A DNA stretch of 64,000 nucleotides from Flavobacterium sp. KMS (GCF_000813005.1 NZ_JSYP01000014.1:62001-126000), one strand, 5' to 3'; counted from the first letter of the stretch, positions 16,332-25,564 are shown. A program made the numbers and translations. Notes: generated by a model not told the origin, from the letters alone.

Positions 16332-17798
16332 GTGGAAGTAAAAAAAGGAGAAAATGAAGAGGTAAGCTGGACTATTTGTCAGGAATGCCAAGGACGCGGC
16401 AAAAAAAGCAGAAGAATCAGCAAGAAAGTTCGACTCCAATACCAAATGGCACTCGATCTATTTGAGAAAAACAAGGGAGAAGGAACGGCTCCAACTCGCC
16501 CTAAAGGACATTTATATTCCTGTACTATCTGTCACGGGTCTGGATTGATACATTCTGCTACTCCACCTGTGGTAGATAAAGAAAACTATCCACACGTTGC
16601 TATTATTGGTGCTGGTATAGGAGGAGTTGCTCTGGCAGTAGCTTGTTTACACCGTGGAATCCCTTTTACTCTTTATGAGCGAGATAATGACTTTGCTGCA
16701 AGATCACAAGGCTACGGACTTACTTTGCAACAAGCGAGTAAAGCAATCGAAGGATTGGGTATTTTTTCGTTAAAAGATGGTGTGGTTTCAACAAGACATC
16801 TCGTTCATACTACAGAAGGAAAAGTGATTGGCGAATGGGGCGTTCGAAAATGGATACAATCGGATGTAAAAACCTCTCCAAAACGTTCAAATATACATAT
16901 TGCACGGCAATCTTTGCGCTTAGAGCTACTTGAGCAACTAGGCAAGCATGATATCGTACAATGGGGACATCAATTAATAGATTTTAAAGAATCTGAGGAT
17001 GGAAGTGTTGATTTAAACTTTCAAGTAAACGGCAAAATAAAAATGGCAACGGCAGATCTTGTAGTTGGAGCCGATGGCATACGTAGTTCAGTCCGCAGAT
17101 TGCTTATTGGTGAAGATATTACCCCTTTGCGTTACCTGGATTGTATTGTAATATTGGGTATTTGTCCTTTAAATACTCTCGAAGATCTTAATAGTTCTTT
17201 ACTAGACTCAGCCACAGTGTTTCAAACTGCCAATGGTAATGAGCGAATCTATATTATGCCTTATACATCAGACTCCGTAATGTGGCAACTTAGTTTCCCA
17301 ATGCCCGAAGAAGAAGCCAAAGCATTAAGCGCCCAAGGTCCTCTAGCGCTCAAGGAAGAAGCCTGTCGCAGAACTCAGTGGCACACCCCTATTCCTCAGA
17401 TTTTGGCAGCTACTCAAGAAGCTCAAATTTCTGGTTATCCTGTTTATGATCGGGAATTACTCCAACCTGAATTGTTAGAAAAAGGACAGCAAGTAACTCT
17501 TATTGGAGATGCAGCACACCCCATGAGTCCGTTTAAAGGACAAGGAGCAAATCAGGCACTATTAGATGCCCTCTCACTCGCCCGAGGAATCACAAAAGAA
17601 TGCAGACCTTTATCACAATGGAAGAAAGCTGGAATTAGAAAAAGTGTATTAAATGATTTTGAAGCCGAAATGTTAGAACGAAGTGCTGTAAAAGTAAAAG
17701 ATTCAGCAGAAGCCGCACAATTCCTACATTCCGAAGTTGTACTCCATGAAGGTGATCAGCCTAGAGGTAGATGTTTGAAGAAAAAAGATGTGAAATAA
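16332..17798 (+). CDS. FAD-dependent monooxygenase with N-terminal Cys-motif region
   Basis: 488 residues from a GTG start; a stop at 16296 limits the frame upstream and no ATG precedes. Residues 15-75 contain two CxxCxGxG-type motifs (CQECQGRG near 17 and CTICHGSGL near 64), as in the DnaJ zinc region, so a zinc knuckle is likely. From about 85 follows a class A flavoprotein monooxygenase: GAGIGGVALA (FAD-binding), VGADGIRSSVR (DG motif, near 240) and LIGDAAHPMSPFKGQGANQA (GD motif, near 390). Relatives hydroxylate aromatic or tetracycline-like compounds (UbiH/TetX group). Substrate unknown. Base composition is slightly more GC-rich than neighbours. Confidence 0.85.
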   Translation: MEVKKGENEEVSWTICQECQGRGKKSRRISKKVRLQYQMALDLFEKNKGEGTAPTRPKGHLYSCTICHGSGLIHSATPPVVDKENYPHVAIIGAGIGGVALAVACLHRGIPFTLYERDNDFAARSQGYGLTLQQASKAIEGLGIFSLKDGVVSTRHLVHTTEGKVIGEWGVRKWIQSDVKTSPKRSNIHIARQSLRLELLEQLGKHDIVQWGHQLIDFKESEDGSVDLNFQVNGKIKMATADLVVGADGIRSSVRRLLIGEDITPLRYLDCIVILGICPLNTLEDLNSSLLDSATVFQTANGNERIYIMPYTSDSVMWQLSFPMPEEEAKALSAQGPLALKEEACRRTQWHTPIPQILAATQEAQISGYPVYDRELLQPELLEKGQQVTLIGDAAHPMSPFKGQGANQALLDALSLARGITKECRPLSQWKKAGIRKSVLNDFEAEMLERSAVKVKDSAEAAQFLHSEVVLHEGDQPRGRCLKKKDVK

Positions 17799-17837
17799 AG
17801 CACTTAAGACATTATCATTCAGGACAATATAACGAAG

Positions 17838-18257
17838 TTATTTTTTATATAATTTTTCGATCTCTTGATGTTTTCCTTCAACGAAATATTGAAGAAATTT
17901 TAATGCATCATCAAAATTTAATGACCAATAATCATCAACAATCATTTTTTCAGACTCTCCAAACAAACCAAATAAAACCTTAACTTTTTTTGGTCGATTG
18001 TACCATATTGAGAATGCAAGTTTTTTTTGTTCATCATATATTGCAGTTAAACAAAAACTCTGTCCGTTTTTAATACAATTAAAATCTAAAGAAGGACTAT
18101 AATAAACCTCATTTTGATTAATCGATTCAGAGAGATTTAGTTGCTGAATCCAAGGATAATCTTCGGCAATTTTCAATACATCATTTCCAGAAATTGCATT
18201 ATTTCTGTATTCGATATCTTTTTTGTCAGGATGGCAAATAGAATATTTAAATAGCAT
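17838..18257 (-). CDS. Hypothetical small cytosolic protein
   Basis: 139 residues, no signal peptide or membrane segment, not recognised. Acidic and mixed alpha/beta, with aromatic-rich stretches such as LAFSIWYNRPKKVKVLFG near 83-100. It is the last gene of the minus-strand cluster that begins with the toxin-23-like gene and lies 27 bases after the lipoprotein gene. Its size, solubility and place at the end of a toxin-like cluster would fit an immunity protein; this is inference from context. A plus-strand ORF over the same bases (17771-17983) is judged a shadow. Confidence 0.6.
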   Translation of the reverse strand: MLFKYSICHPDKKDIEYRNNAISGNDVLKIAEDYPWIQQLNLSESINQNEVYYSPSLDFNCIKNGQSFCLTAIYDEQKKLAFSIWYNRPKKVKVLFGLFGESEKMIVDDYWSLNFDDALKFLQYFVEGKHQEIEKLYKK

Positions 18258-18284
18258 AATTAGTTTATGTAATGATTTATTTTT

Positions 18285-19070
18285 CTAAAACTTTGCTTTA
18301 TCTAGAAGATCTAACATTTTATCTTCTTCTAAGTTTTTTTCTGCGGTAAATGAACCCTCAATACGAAACGTATCAGACCCTAATTCATTTTTGGTCTTAA
18401 TAGCTGTTAAATTAGGTTGATAAACCAATTTAAAATTTGTATTATGGGTTTTAGCAAGCCCTTTTTTCTTATAGCCGTACTTCTTAGTGTTATAAAATGC
18501 AGTAAGAGTTATAGTATCTTTTTTCACATAACCAAGATCACTTTGATTTCGTTCACCTAATGATGTTTTTTCATGTCGGCTAATTTTAAGAATGGTGTCA
18601 TTTAATTCAAAAAAACCTAGGAAAATTAGTTCTACTGGCTTTTTAAATTCTATTTTCCCATCCTTTGGTTCGGTCAGGAGCATGCTACCTGTTTTATAAG
18701 CTTCAGCCATATATAGATATCCATCATCTGAAAAAACACAAAAAGTAATTTCTCTTTTATCTCCCTGATAAGCATATACTTCGTTTACTTTTAAGATTGG
18801 GTTTTCTAACAAGGATTGACGATCCTGTTCTTTTTTGTACGCTAAAAATTCTTTAAAATATTTAAAATCTTTTATAGTATCTCTATCTATATTTACGGTT
18901 TTTAGATATTCTACAAATTCGGATTCAAGAACAACAGCATCTTTAGATGGACCACAACTCACAATAAAAAAAACAAAAAAGAGCAAAACAAATCCTTTGT
19001 TTATCTGTTTTTTAAATTTTTCCCCACATTCTTTAAATTTTTCTAATCTACTTTTTCTAGAATAAGGCAT
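18285..19070 (-). CDS. Hypothetical lipoprotein
   Basis: 261 residues. A long basic N-region (about 1-25) precedes the hydrophobic stretch VLLFFVFFIVSC with a lipobox Cys near residue 39, so it is likely exported and lipid-anchored, though the n-region is unusually long. The mature domain is rich in beta strands and lysine; no catalytic motif was found. It belongs to the minus-strand group with the LRR protein (82 bases upstream) and the small protein (27 bases downstream). Function unknown. Confidence 0.6.
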   Translation of the reverse strand: MPYSRKSRLEKFKECGEKFKKQINKGFVLLFFVFFIVSCGPSKDAVVLESEFVEYLKTVNIDRDTIKDFKYFKEFLAYKKEQDRQSLLENPILKVNEVYAYQGDKREITFCVFSDDGYLYMAEAYKTGSMLLTEPKDGKIEFKKPVELIFLGFFELNDTILKISRHEKTSLGERNQSDLGYVKKDTITLTAFYNTKKYGYKKKGLAKTHNTNFKLVYQPNLTAIKTKNELGSDTFRIEGSFTAEKNLEEDKMLDLLDKAKF

Positions 19071-19152
19071 TTATTTATTATTGTTTTTATTTATTATAAA
19101 CTGAATTTATGATTTCAATCTTTTATTATACTTACCAAAATCTATATTTCAG

Positions 19153-20379
19153 TTAATTATAACAGTCACTTGTATAAATTGCAGAATTATCTTTAGAGTT
19201 CATCCAAAGCGTTTTAAAATAGGATACATTATCTACTTGAATGCATTTTAAATTTGGATTGCTTTTAAAGTCTAAAAGCTCAAATTTTAAATTATTTCCA
19301 TTTTTTAAATTTAAAGTTGATAAATTATTATTGTTACAATTTATTTCACGCAAAGCACCATTCTTAGAAATATCTAAAGTTTCCAAATTATTTTGTCCAC
19401 AATATAAAGTATTTAAAACTGTATTTTTAGAAATATCTAAGGCTGTTAATTTATCTGCAATGCAATATAATTCTGTTAAACCTACATTTTTAGAAACGTC
19501 TAAAGTTATTAAATTATTTTTACTGCAACTTAAAAGTGATAAATCTTTATTTTTTGAAACATCTAAACTTGTTAAGCGATTATCAATACAGTTTAAAGTA
19601 GTCAAAACTTTATTTTTAGAAATATCTAAAATTACTAATTTATTAGAATCACAGAACAAACCTGTTAAAGCCTTATTCTTAGAAATATCTAAACTTGTTA
19701 AGCTATTCCAATTACAATTTAAACTAGTCAAAATTAAGTTTTTAGAAACATCTAAAATTGTCAAATCTGTGGAGTAACAGTTTAATTCTGTTAAAGCTAT
19801 GTTTCGAGAAACATCTAGATTTTTTAAACTATTCCAACTACAATTTAAATTTGTTAAAGCTTTATTTTTAGAAATATCTAAAAATGACAATTTATTTGAT
19901 ATACAATGAAATTCAGTCAATGCCGTATTTTTAGAAACATCTAAAGTTACTAGGCGATTAGAACTACAATCTAAACTTTTCAAATTTATATTTTTAGAAA
20001 GATCTAAATCTATTAAATAATTAAAACTACAATTTAAACTAGTTAAAGTTGTGTTTTTAAAAAGAATCAAAGTTGCTAATTCATTTTTTGAACAGTCTAG
20101 GTTTTTCAAAACAACAAAGTCTTGAATTCCAGTTAAGTCTCGAATAGGAGGAGAATCAAAGGATTCTTCATTAATAACATTTCTAGAAACATCCAAATTA
20201 GTTATTGAAGCAATACTAGCAGTAAGAACTTTTCCATCAGGATTTCCTGAGTCTATACCAAGACTAATCAATTTCTTTTCAAAATTTTCATCAGGAATAG
20301 TAGTATATTGGGCAAAAGCTGATATAGAAATAAAGAAGAAGAAGAAGAAGAATTGAATAAATTTTATTTCTACTTTCAT
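19153..20379 (-). CDS. Secreted leucine-rich-repeat protein
   Basis: About 408 residues from the ATG at 20379, chosen because it places the signal peptide (KVEIKF, a run of Phe, AFAQ) at the N-terminus; an in-frame ATG at 20415 adds 12 residues. After about 80 residues come some thirteen perfect 21-residue repeats of the type LTSLNCSxNxLTSLDISKNKA, the Bacteroidota LRR form (63 bases each in DNA). It ends in a capping segment with SNPNLKCIQVDNVSYF and NCYN-like Cys, but no type IX secretion sorting domain follows, unlike many relatives. Probably an adhesion or binding surface outside the cytoplasm. It lies 47 bases (or 11 with the longer start) after the toxin-like gene. Confidence 0.8.
   Translation of the reverse strand: MKVEIKFIQFFFFFFFISISAFAQYTTIPDENFEKKLISLGIDSGNPDGKVLTASIASITNLDVSRNVINEESFDSPPIRDLTGIQDFVVLKNLDCSKNELATLILFKNTTLTSLNCSFNYLIDLDLSKNINLKSLDCSSNRLVTLDVSKNTALTEFHCISNKLSFLDISKNKALTNLNCSWNSLKNLDVSRNIALTELNCYSTDLTILDVSKNLILTSLNCNWNSLTSLDISKNKALTGLFCDSNKLVILDISKNKVLTTLNCIDNRLTSLDVSKNKDLSLLSCSKNNLITLDVSKNVGLTELYCIADKLTALDISKNTVLNTLYCGQNNLETLDISKNGALREINCNNNNLSTLNLKNGNNLKFELLDFKSNPNLKCIQVDNVSYFKTLWMNSKDNSAIYTSDCYN
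20332..20352 (-). repeat. Trinucleotide run (TTC)6 in the LRR signal peptide
   Basis: Six consecutive GAA units on the plus strand (20335-20352) preceded by AAA encode seven Phe residues in the hydrophobic core of the LRR protein signal peptide. Slippage here would lengthen or shorten the core in frame. Confidence 0.75.
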
Positions 20380-20426
20380 TTTTCTTTCAAAATATAAACT
20401 AATCAATTTATTCATGTGTATTGGTA

Positions 20427-22346
20427 TTATTTTTTATTATCTAGTATATACATTTCTTTTAATAATTTTCCTTCTTCCGATTGTCCTGCATTAAGATATT
20501 TTTTTAATCTTTCTAAATCTTCCTTATTATCCTTATCATACACTACAAATAAATGATGAAAAGTAGGTTTAGGTTTTAACTGAGTACTGACCTTGTAATT
20601 TATCATATCTCTATTGTAAATTTCTAAATCAATGTTATATTGCTTAAGATTGGTATTATACTTTTTATTTAATTCAATATTTAACGTATTTTTAGGCTCA
20701 ATAGGTTTCTTTGGTTCTTTAGGGACATCAGGAAAGGCAATACTGTCGTGCATAGCGTTGGTAGGCCAGAAAGTACCATAACCAAATCTAGTTTCTGTTT
20801 TAAGATTTCCATTAACATCAGTAATCGAGAAAGTTTCTTGCCCACGATTCAGTAAAACGTCGAATAACTGTTGATAATCGTAGTTTTGCTTATCGATGAT
20901 TTTATCCTGACTATAAGGATTTTTGTTATTCGATTTTCCGTAGTACATATCTACAGCATAAGCCATCTTAATGTTTTGGGGTAACTTGGCTTGCATATTT
21001 ATTCCTGCTGACCAATATTCATCAGAGCCCATCCCAAAAAATAACGGTGGTTTGTAAATATCATTATAAGAGGCAATCATAAAGTTTCCTACTTTAATCG
21101 CTGCCCCTCCAACAATCTGATTTCGAGTGTTATTATAACGTTGTGTATTTCCAAAAATACCATCTTTATCTTTTCCCCTAGCTACGTCATGAGAGTTGTA
21201 AGGATTTTTTTCAAACTCTCCTGTTTCGGGGTTGAACTCTCTAGACACACTTCCTGAACTCAAAATACCTGTTGTTCCCAATGTAAATCCATACTCATAG
21301 GGGTTGTAAACCCCTGAACCAGCATGTTGGTTAAACAAGTTCATCTGTAATGCATTTCCTGTTTTATATCCTAAAGTTATTGAAGGTGTTGCGCTCAGTG
21401 TAACTAATGTAGGACTCATTCTTGATGTTCCAACTGAACCTTTTCCATAGTAAGTCAAAGCGGTGTTAAGAGATCCCATAGCGCCAAAATTTCCTGAGCT
21501 CACACTCTTAGAAATTCCTACATATACGCTTGCTGTAAACCCACCATTTAAGCTGTAACTAAACTTAAAACCTATATTAGGGCTTTTGGTTGGTGGATCG
21601 CCAGGGCCTCCATAAAAATCTCCTCCATCTCCTCCGTTACCAGCATTTGGTCCATGGGCGCGAGGATCTTTTTCTGGTTTCCAATCATATTTCTTGGGTG
21701 CTTTATTTTCGACTTCTACAAATGAAAGATCTAAATTTCCTTTGTAAGTTGGCGTTTCTAATTTCCCAATGACTACATTTTCAGAACCTATAGCATCAAA
21801 CCTAAACAAATCATAATCATACGATTCAAAACTATCTCCAGAATTCATATCTTTCAAGCACTCTTTCAAGTATGTACTATAAGACTGTGTCAGATCCTGA
21901 AGCAACTTAATTTTTTGATCGTCACTTTTTTCTACGCCAAGCAGGCTAGTTTCCCAAATGATAATTTTTTTCTCTTCTAAATCATAAAAAACTTTACTTG
22001 GGTGTAAATTCTTCGAAACTTCAATAGGTATGTTTGTTATTTTCCCATCGTTTACTGCCTTATAAAACTTGCAAATAATACTTGTATCGTCTGCATTAAA
22101 TTTTGGTGTCATTTCTTTAGCTACACTTAAAAGATGATCGTGTACATATGTACTTTCAAACTTAAAGGCGCTCACAATGATTTCTTTTTTCGGCGGGCTT
22201 TTAGGTTCGCCATACATAATTCCGACATCACTTGTTTCTGTAATAGCCTTACCTGAGTTGTAAACAATATTACCATCAGAGTAGATATTATGATCTCCAC
22301 CAGTAGTTTTTGCAATTGTACCTCCAACAATTCTTATTCTACTCAT
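20427..22346 (-). CDS. Polymorphic toxin candidate, toxin-23-like domain
   Basis: 639 residues without a signal peptide. The N-terminus MSRIRIVGGTIAKTTGG with IYSDGNI and ITETSDVGI is a pattern I recall from large Bacteroidota proteins of effector type. Residues about 50-210 are an uncharacterised helical region, about 240-262 a Gly/Pro-rich linker. From about 263 to 500 the sequence turns to Gly/Ser/aromatic beta strands (FKFSYSLNGGFTASVYVGIS, then IVGGAAIKVGNFMIASYND, then FFGMGSDEYWSAGINM), like the Bacteroidota polymorphic toxin type 23 domain. The last 140 residues are charged and separate. Export route and activity are unknown. It heads a minus-strand cluster with an LRR protein, a lipoprotein and a small protein. 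Confidence 0.55.
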   Translation of the reverse strand: MSRIRIVGGTIAKTTGGDHNIYSDGNIVYNSGKAITETSDVGIMYGEPKSPPKKEIIVSAFKFESTYVHDHLLSVAKEMTPKFNADDTSIICKFYKAVNDGKITNIPIEVSKNLHPSKVFYDLEEKKIIIWETSLLGVEKSDDQKIKLLQDLTQSYSTYLKECLKDMNSGDSFESYDYDLFRFDAIGSENVVIGKLETPTYKGNLDLSFVEVENKAPKKYDWKPEKDPRAHGPNAGNGGDGGDFYGGPGDPPTKSPNIGFKFSYSLNGGFTASVYVGISKSVSSGNFGAMGSLNTALTYYGKGSVGTSRMSPTLVTLSATPSITLGYKTGNALQMNLFNQHAGSGVYNPYEYGFTLGTTGILSSGSVSREFNPETGEFEKNPYNSHDVARGKDKDGIFGNTQRYNNTRNQIVGGAAIKVGNFMIASYNDIYKPPLFFGMGSDEYWSAGINMQAKLPQNIKMAYAVDMYYGKSNNKNPYSQDKIIDKQNYDYQQLFDVLLNRGQETFSITDVNGNLKTETRFGYGTFWPTNAMHDSIAFPDVPKEPKKPIEPKNTLNIELNKKYNTNLKQYNIDLEIYNRDMINYKVSTQLKPKPTFHHLFVVYDKDNKEDLERLKKYLNAGQSEEGKLLKEMYILDNKK

Positions 22347-22801
22347 AATTTAATGTGATTTAGATTTCAATACATGTTTTACAAAATGTACCATAATAAT
22401 ATGCTCTTTTACATTTAAAATTATCATTGTAAAAATTCTCTTCCAAAACTAACCTATCTTACCTCCATAAACAATACCCACTTTTAATTATTTTACAAAA
22501 AATATACTACAACACTTTTCCAATTAAATCTTTTTATAAAGTAGTAACTAATACTATCCGAAAGATTACGATTTATGGAAAAATATCGCTGAAATTTTCT
22601 CTCTCCTATCTTTACAAACCAAAACAATATCCTTTTTAAAATTTTTAAGCTCTTTATTTTTAAGCTTTTTTCTATCTTAGTCGATACAAAATCTCGAGAT
22701 TTCATATATCGGAGCAAATTTATTCTTTAATTAAGAGCTCTTCGAAGAGTGATAAACCTAAAATAAGTTAAGGTGTTCTCTTTCTAAAAAAATAAGAAAC
22801 A
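22347..22801 (+). other. Non-coding gap between divergent genes
   Basis: 455 AT-rich bases between the toxin-like gene (minus) and a serine hydrolase (plus). A 74-codon minus-strand ORF (22493-22717) is low-complexity Lys/Phe and not convincing. A short palindrome, CTCTTCGAAGAG near 22738, lies 50 bases upstream of the hydrolase start. Promoters for both flanking genes should be here but no full TTG/TAnnTTTG pair stood out. Confidence 0.5.
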
Positions 22802-24034
22802 ATGAAAAAAATATTTTTAATTCTCATCCTTTCAATACTAATCTTATCATTTAAACAAAAAAACGAGACTACTCCAATAAGCAAAGAAAGCAATTCTACA
22901 ATAAATGATACGCTAACTAAAAACTTAAACTTAGCTTATAAAAAAGGGGCAATAATTGGATTTTCAGTTTCCGTAGTAAATGAAAAGGGATTAATTTATG
23001 ATAAAGGTTTTGGATTTACAGATATCGAGCAAAAAAAAGCATACACATCAAACACAATTCAAAACATAGCTTCAATATCAAAAACACTAATAGGAATATC
23101 TTTATTTAAAGCACAAGAATTAGGTAAATTAAATATAAACGACCCGATTAATAAATATTTGCCATTCAAGATTGTCAATCCAAACCATCCAGAAATTCCA
23201 ATCTTAATAAAACATTTGGCTTATCATACCTCTTCAATTACTGACCTTGATGAAGTTTATGCAAAATCATATATTTTAACGAAAGACAAACACGATGAAA
23301 ATGAAGGAGTTTACGACTACTTCAATAAACCCGAAAATAATATTTCATTATCAGATTTCATGCGAAATAGTCTTACTGAAAACGGAAAATGGTATTCAAA
23401 AAATACATTTTTAAATGCTAAACCAGGAGAAAAGCGTGAATATTCGAATATAGCTGCTGCTCTTTGTGCTTTAGTAATAGAATCTGCAACGGGACAAAAT
23501 TACACCTCATTTACTAAAGAGAATATTCTAAAACCATTAAAAATGAATTCCTCTGGTTGGTCATCAAAAGATATTGATACTAATAGACGTTCGAGATTAT
23601 TTGCAAACAAAGAGAAGATGATTGCCGAGTATTCTCTCATAACGTATCCTGATGGAGGATTTCTAACATCGAGTAAGGATTTAGGATTATTTTTATCAGA
23701 ACTCATAAAAGGATATGAGGGAAATGGAAAACTTTTAAAGAAAGAAAGTTACAAGAAACTCTTTGAAAAACAAATATTTGCCAGCAATGGAACAAATGAA
23801 GAATATGGTGTTTTTATTGAATTTCGTGATTCCTTTTTAGATATTAAAAATGAAATGATTGGTCATAATGGTTCAGACCCGGGTGTGTTTACAGCAATGT
23901 ACTTTAATCCTAAAACTAAAATTGGTACCATAGTACTAGTCAACACTGATACCGATTTCACTGCTATTGTTTGGCCAGAAATAGAGCAAATTTGGAAAGC
24001 AACATCAGATTATCAAAATACAATTAATAAGTAA
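22802..24034 (+). CDS. Serine hydrolase (class C beta-lactamase family), exported
   Basis: 410 residues with an N-terminal hydrophobic signal (about 3-17). The active-site set is complete: SxxK as S91-I-S-K94, YSN near 216 (KREYSNIAAALC), and HNGSDPGVF near 358 in place of KTG. The domain fills the whole protein; there is no added module. As for the other relatives in this window, an exported esterase or peptidase role is more likely than antibiotic hydrolysis. It stands alone, followed by about 300 bases without a gene (24035-24331). Confidence 0.87.
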   Translation: MKKIFLILILSILILSFKQKNETTPISKESNSTINDTLTKNLNLAYKKGAIIGFSVSVVNEKGLIYDKGFGFTDIEQKKAYTSNTIQNIASISKTLIGISLFKAQELGKLNINDPINKYLPFKIVNPNHPEIPILIKHLAYHTSSITDLDEVYAKSYILTKDKHDENEGVYDYFNKPENNISLSDFMRNSLTENGKWYSKNTFLNAKPGEKREYSNIAAALCALVIESATGQNYTSFTKENILKPLKMNSSGWSSKDIDTNRRSRLFANKEKMIAEYSLITYPDGGFLTSSKDLGLFLSELIKGYEGNGKLLKKESYKKLFEKQIFASNGTNEEYGVFIEFRDSFLDIKNEMIGHNGSDPGVFTAMYFNPKTKIGTIVLVNTDTDFTAIVWPEIEQIWKATSDYQNTINK

Positions 24035-24241
24035 AAGCCAGTAGATAAGCACGGATTTGATAGTTCACCTCTGTTTTCCTTTGAATAAATTTAGTGTTTT
24101 TTATCAAATACAAAGTAAAGGCGGAAATACTTTCCGTGCCCACACAATAAGACACGAGTAAAGACATAAATCTAATGAAACTATACTTAAACTGGAACAA
24201 CATCTATAAACTACGCAAAAACTCATTTTTTTCTCTTAATA

Positions 24242-24270
24242 TTTATAAATCAGGAGTCCTGATTTATAAA
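24242..24270 (+). promoter_or_regulatory. 29-bp palindrome upstream of the NTF2/DJ-1 gene
   Basis: TTTATAAATCAGGA (24242-24255) and its exact reverse complement TCCTGATTTATAAA (24257-24270) flank one central G. The 14-bp arms are perfect, and it ends 61 bases before the start codon of the fusion gene. There is no T-run for a terminator, so a dimeric repressor or activator site is the better explanation. No regulator gene is adjacent. Confidence 0.5.
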
Positions 24271-24331
24271 TTCATTCCTGTTGAAATCCCACCAATCATA
24301 GCTTTGTGAAAAATTTAATTCAAAAAAGCTT

Positions 24332-25462
24332 ATGAAAAAAATCATCTATTTTATCGCACTATTATTTTTGCCAGGTTGCTTATTAGCACAAACAGAAGAA
24401 GTATTAGTGAAAAAATGTATTGAAAATTACATCGAAGGAAGTTCATACAATAAACCTGAAAGCATCGAAAAAGCATTTTATCCAGAAGCCAATCTGTTTT
24501 TAAGTCATAAAGACAAAGACCTGTGGATTGTACCTATTAACGAATACGCCAATGGGTTTAAAAAGGGCGTTCAGGGACAATTTAATGGTCGTATAGGCCG
24601 AATTATTTCAGTTGAGTTATATAACGATATTGCTTTGGCTAAGGCCGAAATAGTAATACCTTCCAAAAAATTAGAATTTATTGATCTGTTTTTACTTAAA
24701 AAGATTCAAGGCGAATGGAAAATTATTAGTAAATCTGCAACTAGTTTAAATTCTAATAAATCAGGACAGCATATTCTATTTATTGTTTCTAATGCTCATT
24801 ATTATGGCAAATCAACCATAGCAACAGGCAATAGTTTTTCTGAAATAGTAAATGCTTATAATACTTTTAAAACAGCAGGATACACCGTCGATTTTGTAAG
24901 CCCAGAAGGAGGAAGTATTCCATTGGCATATATCAACACATCCGACACTTTGCAAAAGCAATATTTATTTGATCAAGATTTTATGTATGCACTAAAAAGC
25001 ACTAAAAAACCCGAAGAAATTGATTCAAAAAATTATAAAGCTGTTCATTATATCGGTGGTGGATCTGCCATGTATGATGTACCTGAAAATAAAGAAATTC
25101 AAACTATTGCTCTTAAAGTATATGAAGAAAATAAGGGTATTATCTCTTCTGTTTGTCATGGAACTGCAGGAATTGTAAACTTAAAAACAAAAGACGGCAA
25201 TTATTTAGTGGCAGGAAAAAAAATTAGTGGTTACCCCGATTCTTTCGAAAAGCAAGATGGAGAATATTATAAATACTTTCCATTCTTAATTCAAAAGACA
25301 ATTGAAGAAAGAGGAGGCGTTTTTAAGTTTTCTGCTCGTAATGCCGCACATGTAGAAACGGATGGAAGAATCGTTACTGGACAAAATTTTCAATCGTCGA
25401 GTGGTGTAGCTTTAAAGATTATAGAATTAATAAATGCTGAGAAAAAAGAAAATGGTATATAG
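24332..25462 (+). CDS. NTF2-like (lumazine-binding type) and DJ-1/PfpI fusion, secreted
   Basis: 376 residues. Signal peptide about 1-19 (LPGCLLAQ; a Cys is present, so a lipoprotein is possible). Residues about 22-140 form an NTF2-like domain of the putative lumazine-binding type (CIENYIEGSSY, then AEIVIPSKKLEFIDLFLL, then GEWKIISK). From about 148 follows a DJ-1/PfpI domain: FVSPEGGSIPL, then HYIGGGSAMYDVPEN, then the nucleophile elbow SSVCHGTAG with C275-H276. That branch often has glyoxalase or chaperone-like activity. The fusion suggests the NTF2 part binds a small ligand or oligomerises for the DJ-1 part. An unusual palindrome lies upstream. Confidence 0.82.
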   Translation: MKKIIYFIALLFLPGCLLAQTEEVLVKKCIENYIEGSSYNKPESIEKAFYPEANLFLSHKDKDLWIVPINEYANGFKKGVQGQFNGRIGRIISVELYNDIALAKAEIVIPSKKLEFIDLFLLKKIQGEWKIISKSATSLNSNKSGQHILFIVSNAHYYGKSTIATGNSFSEIVNAYNTFKTAGYTVDFVSPEGGSIPLAYINTSDTLQKQYLFDQDFMYALKSTKKPEEIDSKNYKAVHYIGGGSAMYDVPENKEIQTIALKVYEENKGIISSVCHGTAGIVNLKTKDGNYLVAGKKISGYPDSFEKQDGEYYKYFPFLIQKTIEERGGVFKFSARNAAHVETDGRIVTGQNFQSSSGVALKIIELINAEKKENGI

Positions 25463-25564
25463 CTAACAGTTAGCATATAACTATTTATTTTATCAAACTT
25501 TATAATATTAAATATATTGACACTAGCATTAATTCTATAAATCACACATATTTCAAATAAGACA

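Noticed and set aside
17771..17983. 70-codon plus-strand ORF after the monooxygenase gene
   Set aside because: It lies mostly over the minus-strand gene at 17838-18257, which has the more natural protein composition, and no homology feature or start context supports it.
19250..20115. Regular 63-base repeats considered as a CRISPR-like array
   Set aside because: They are an in-frame coding repeat (21-residue LRR) with no unique spacers and a signal peptide at the start.
22493..22717. 74-codon minus-strand ORF in the 455-base gap
   Set aside because: Low-complexity Lys/Phe/Ile composition, no motif, no promoter; typical of chance ORFs in AT-rich sequence.
3818..24034. Serine hydrolases read as antibiotic beta-lactamases
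   Set aside because: The KTG motif is replaced by HDG or HNG, and other class C relatives of this type are esterases or peptidases; no evidence for drug resistance.
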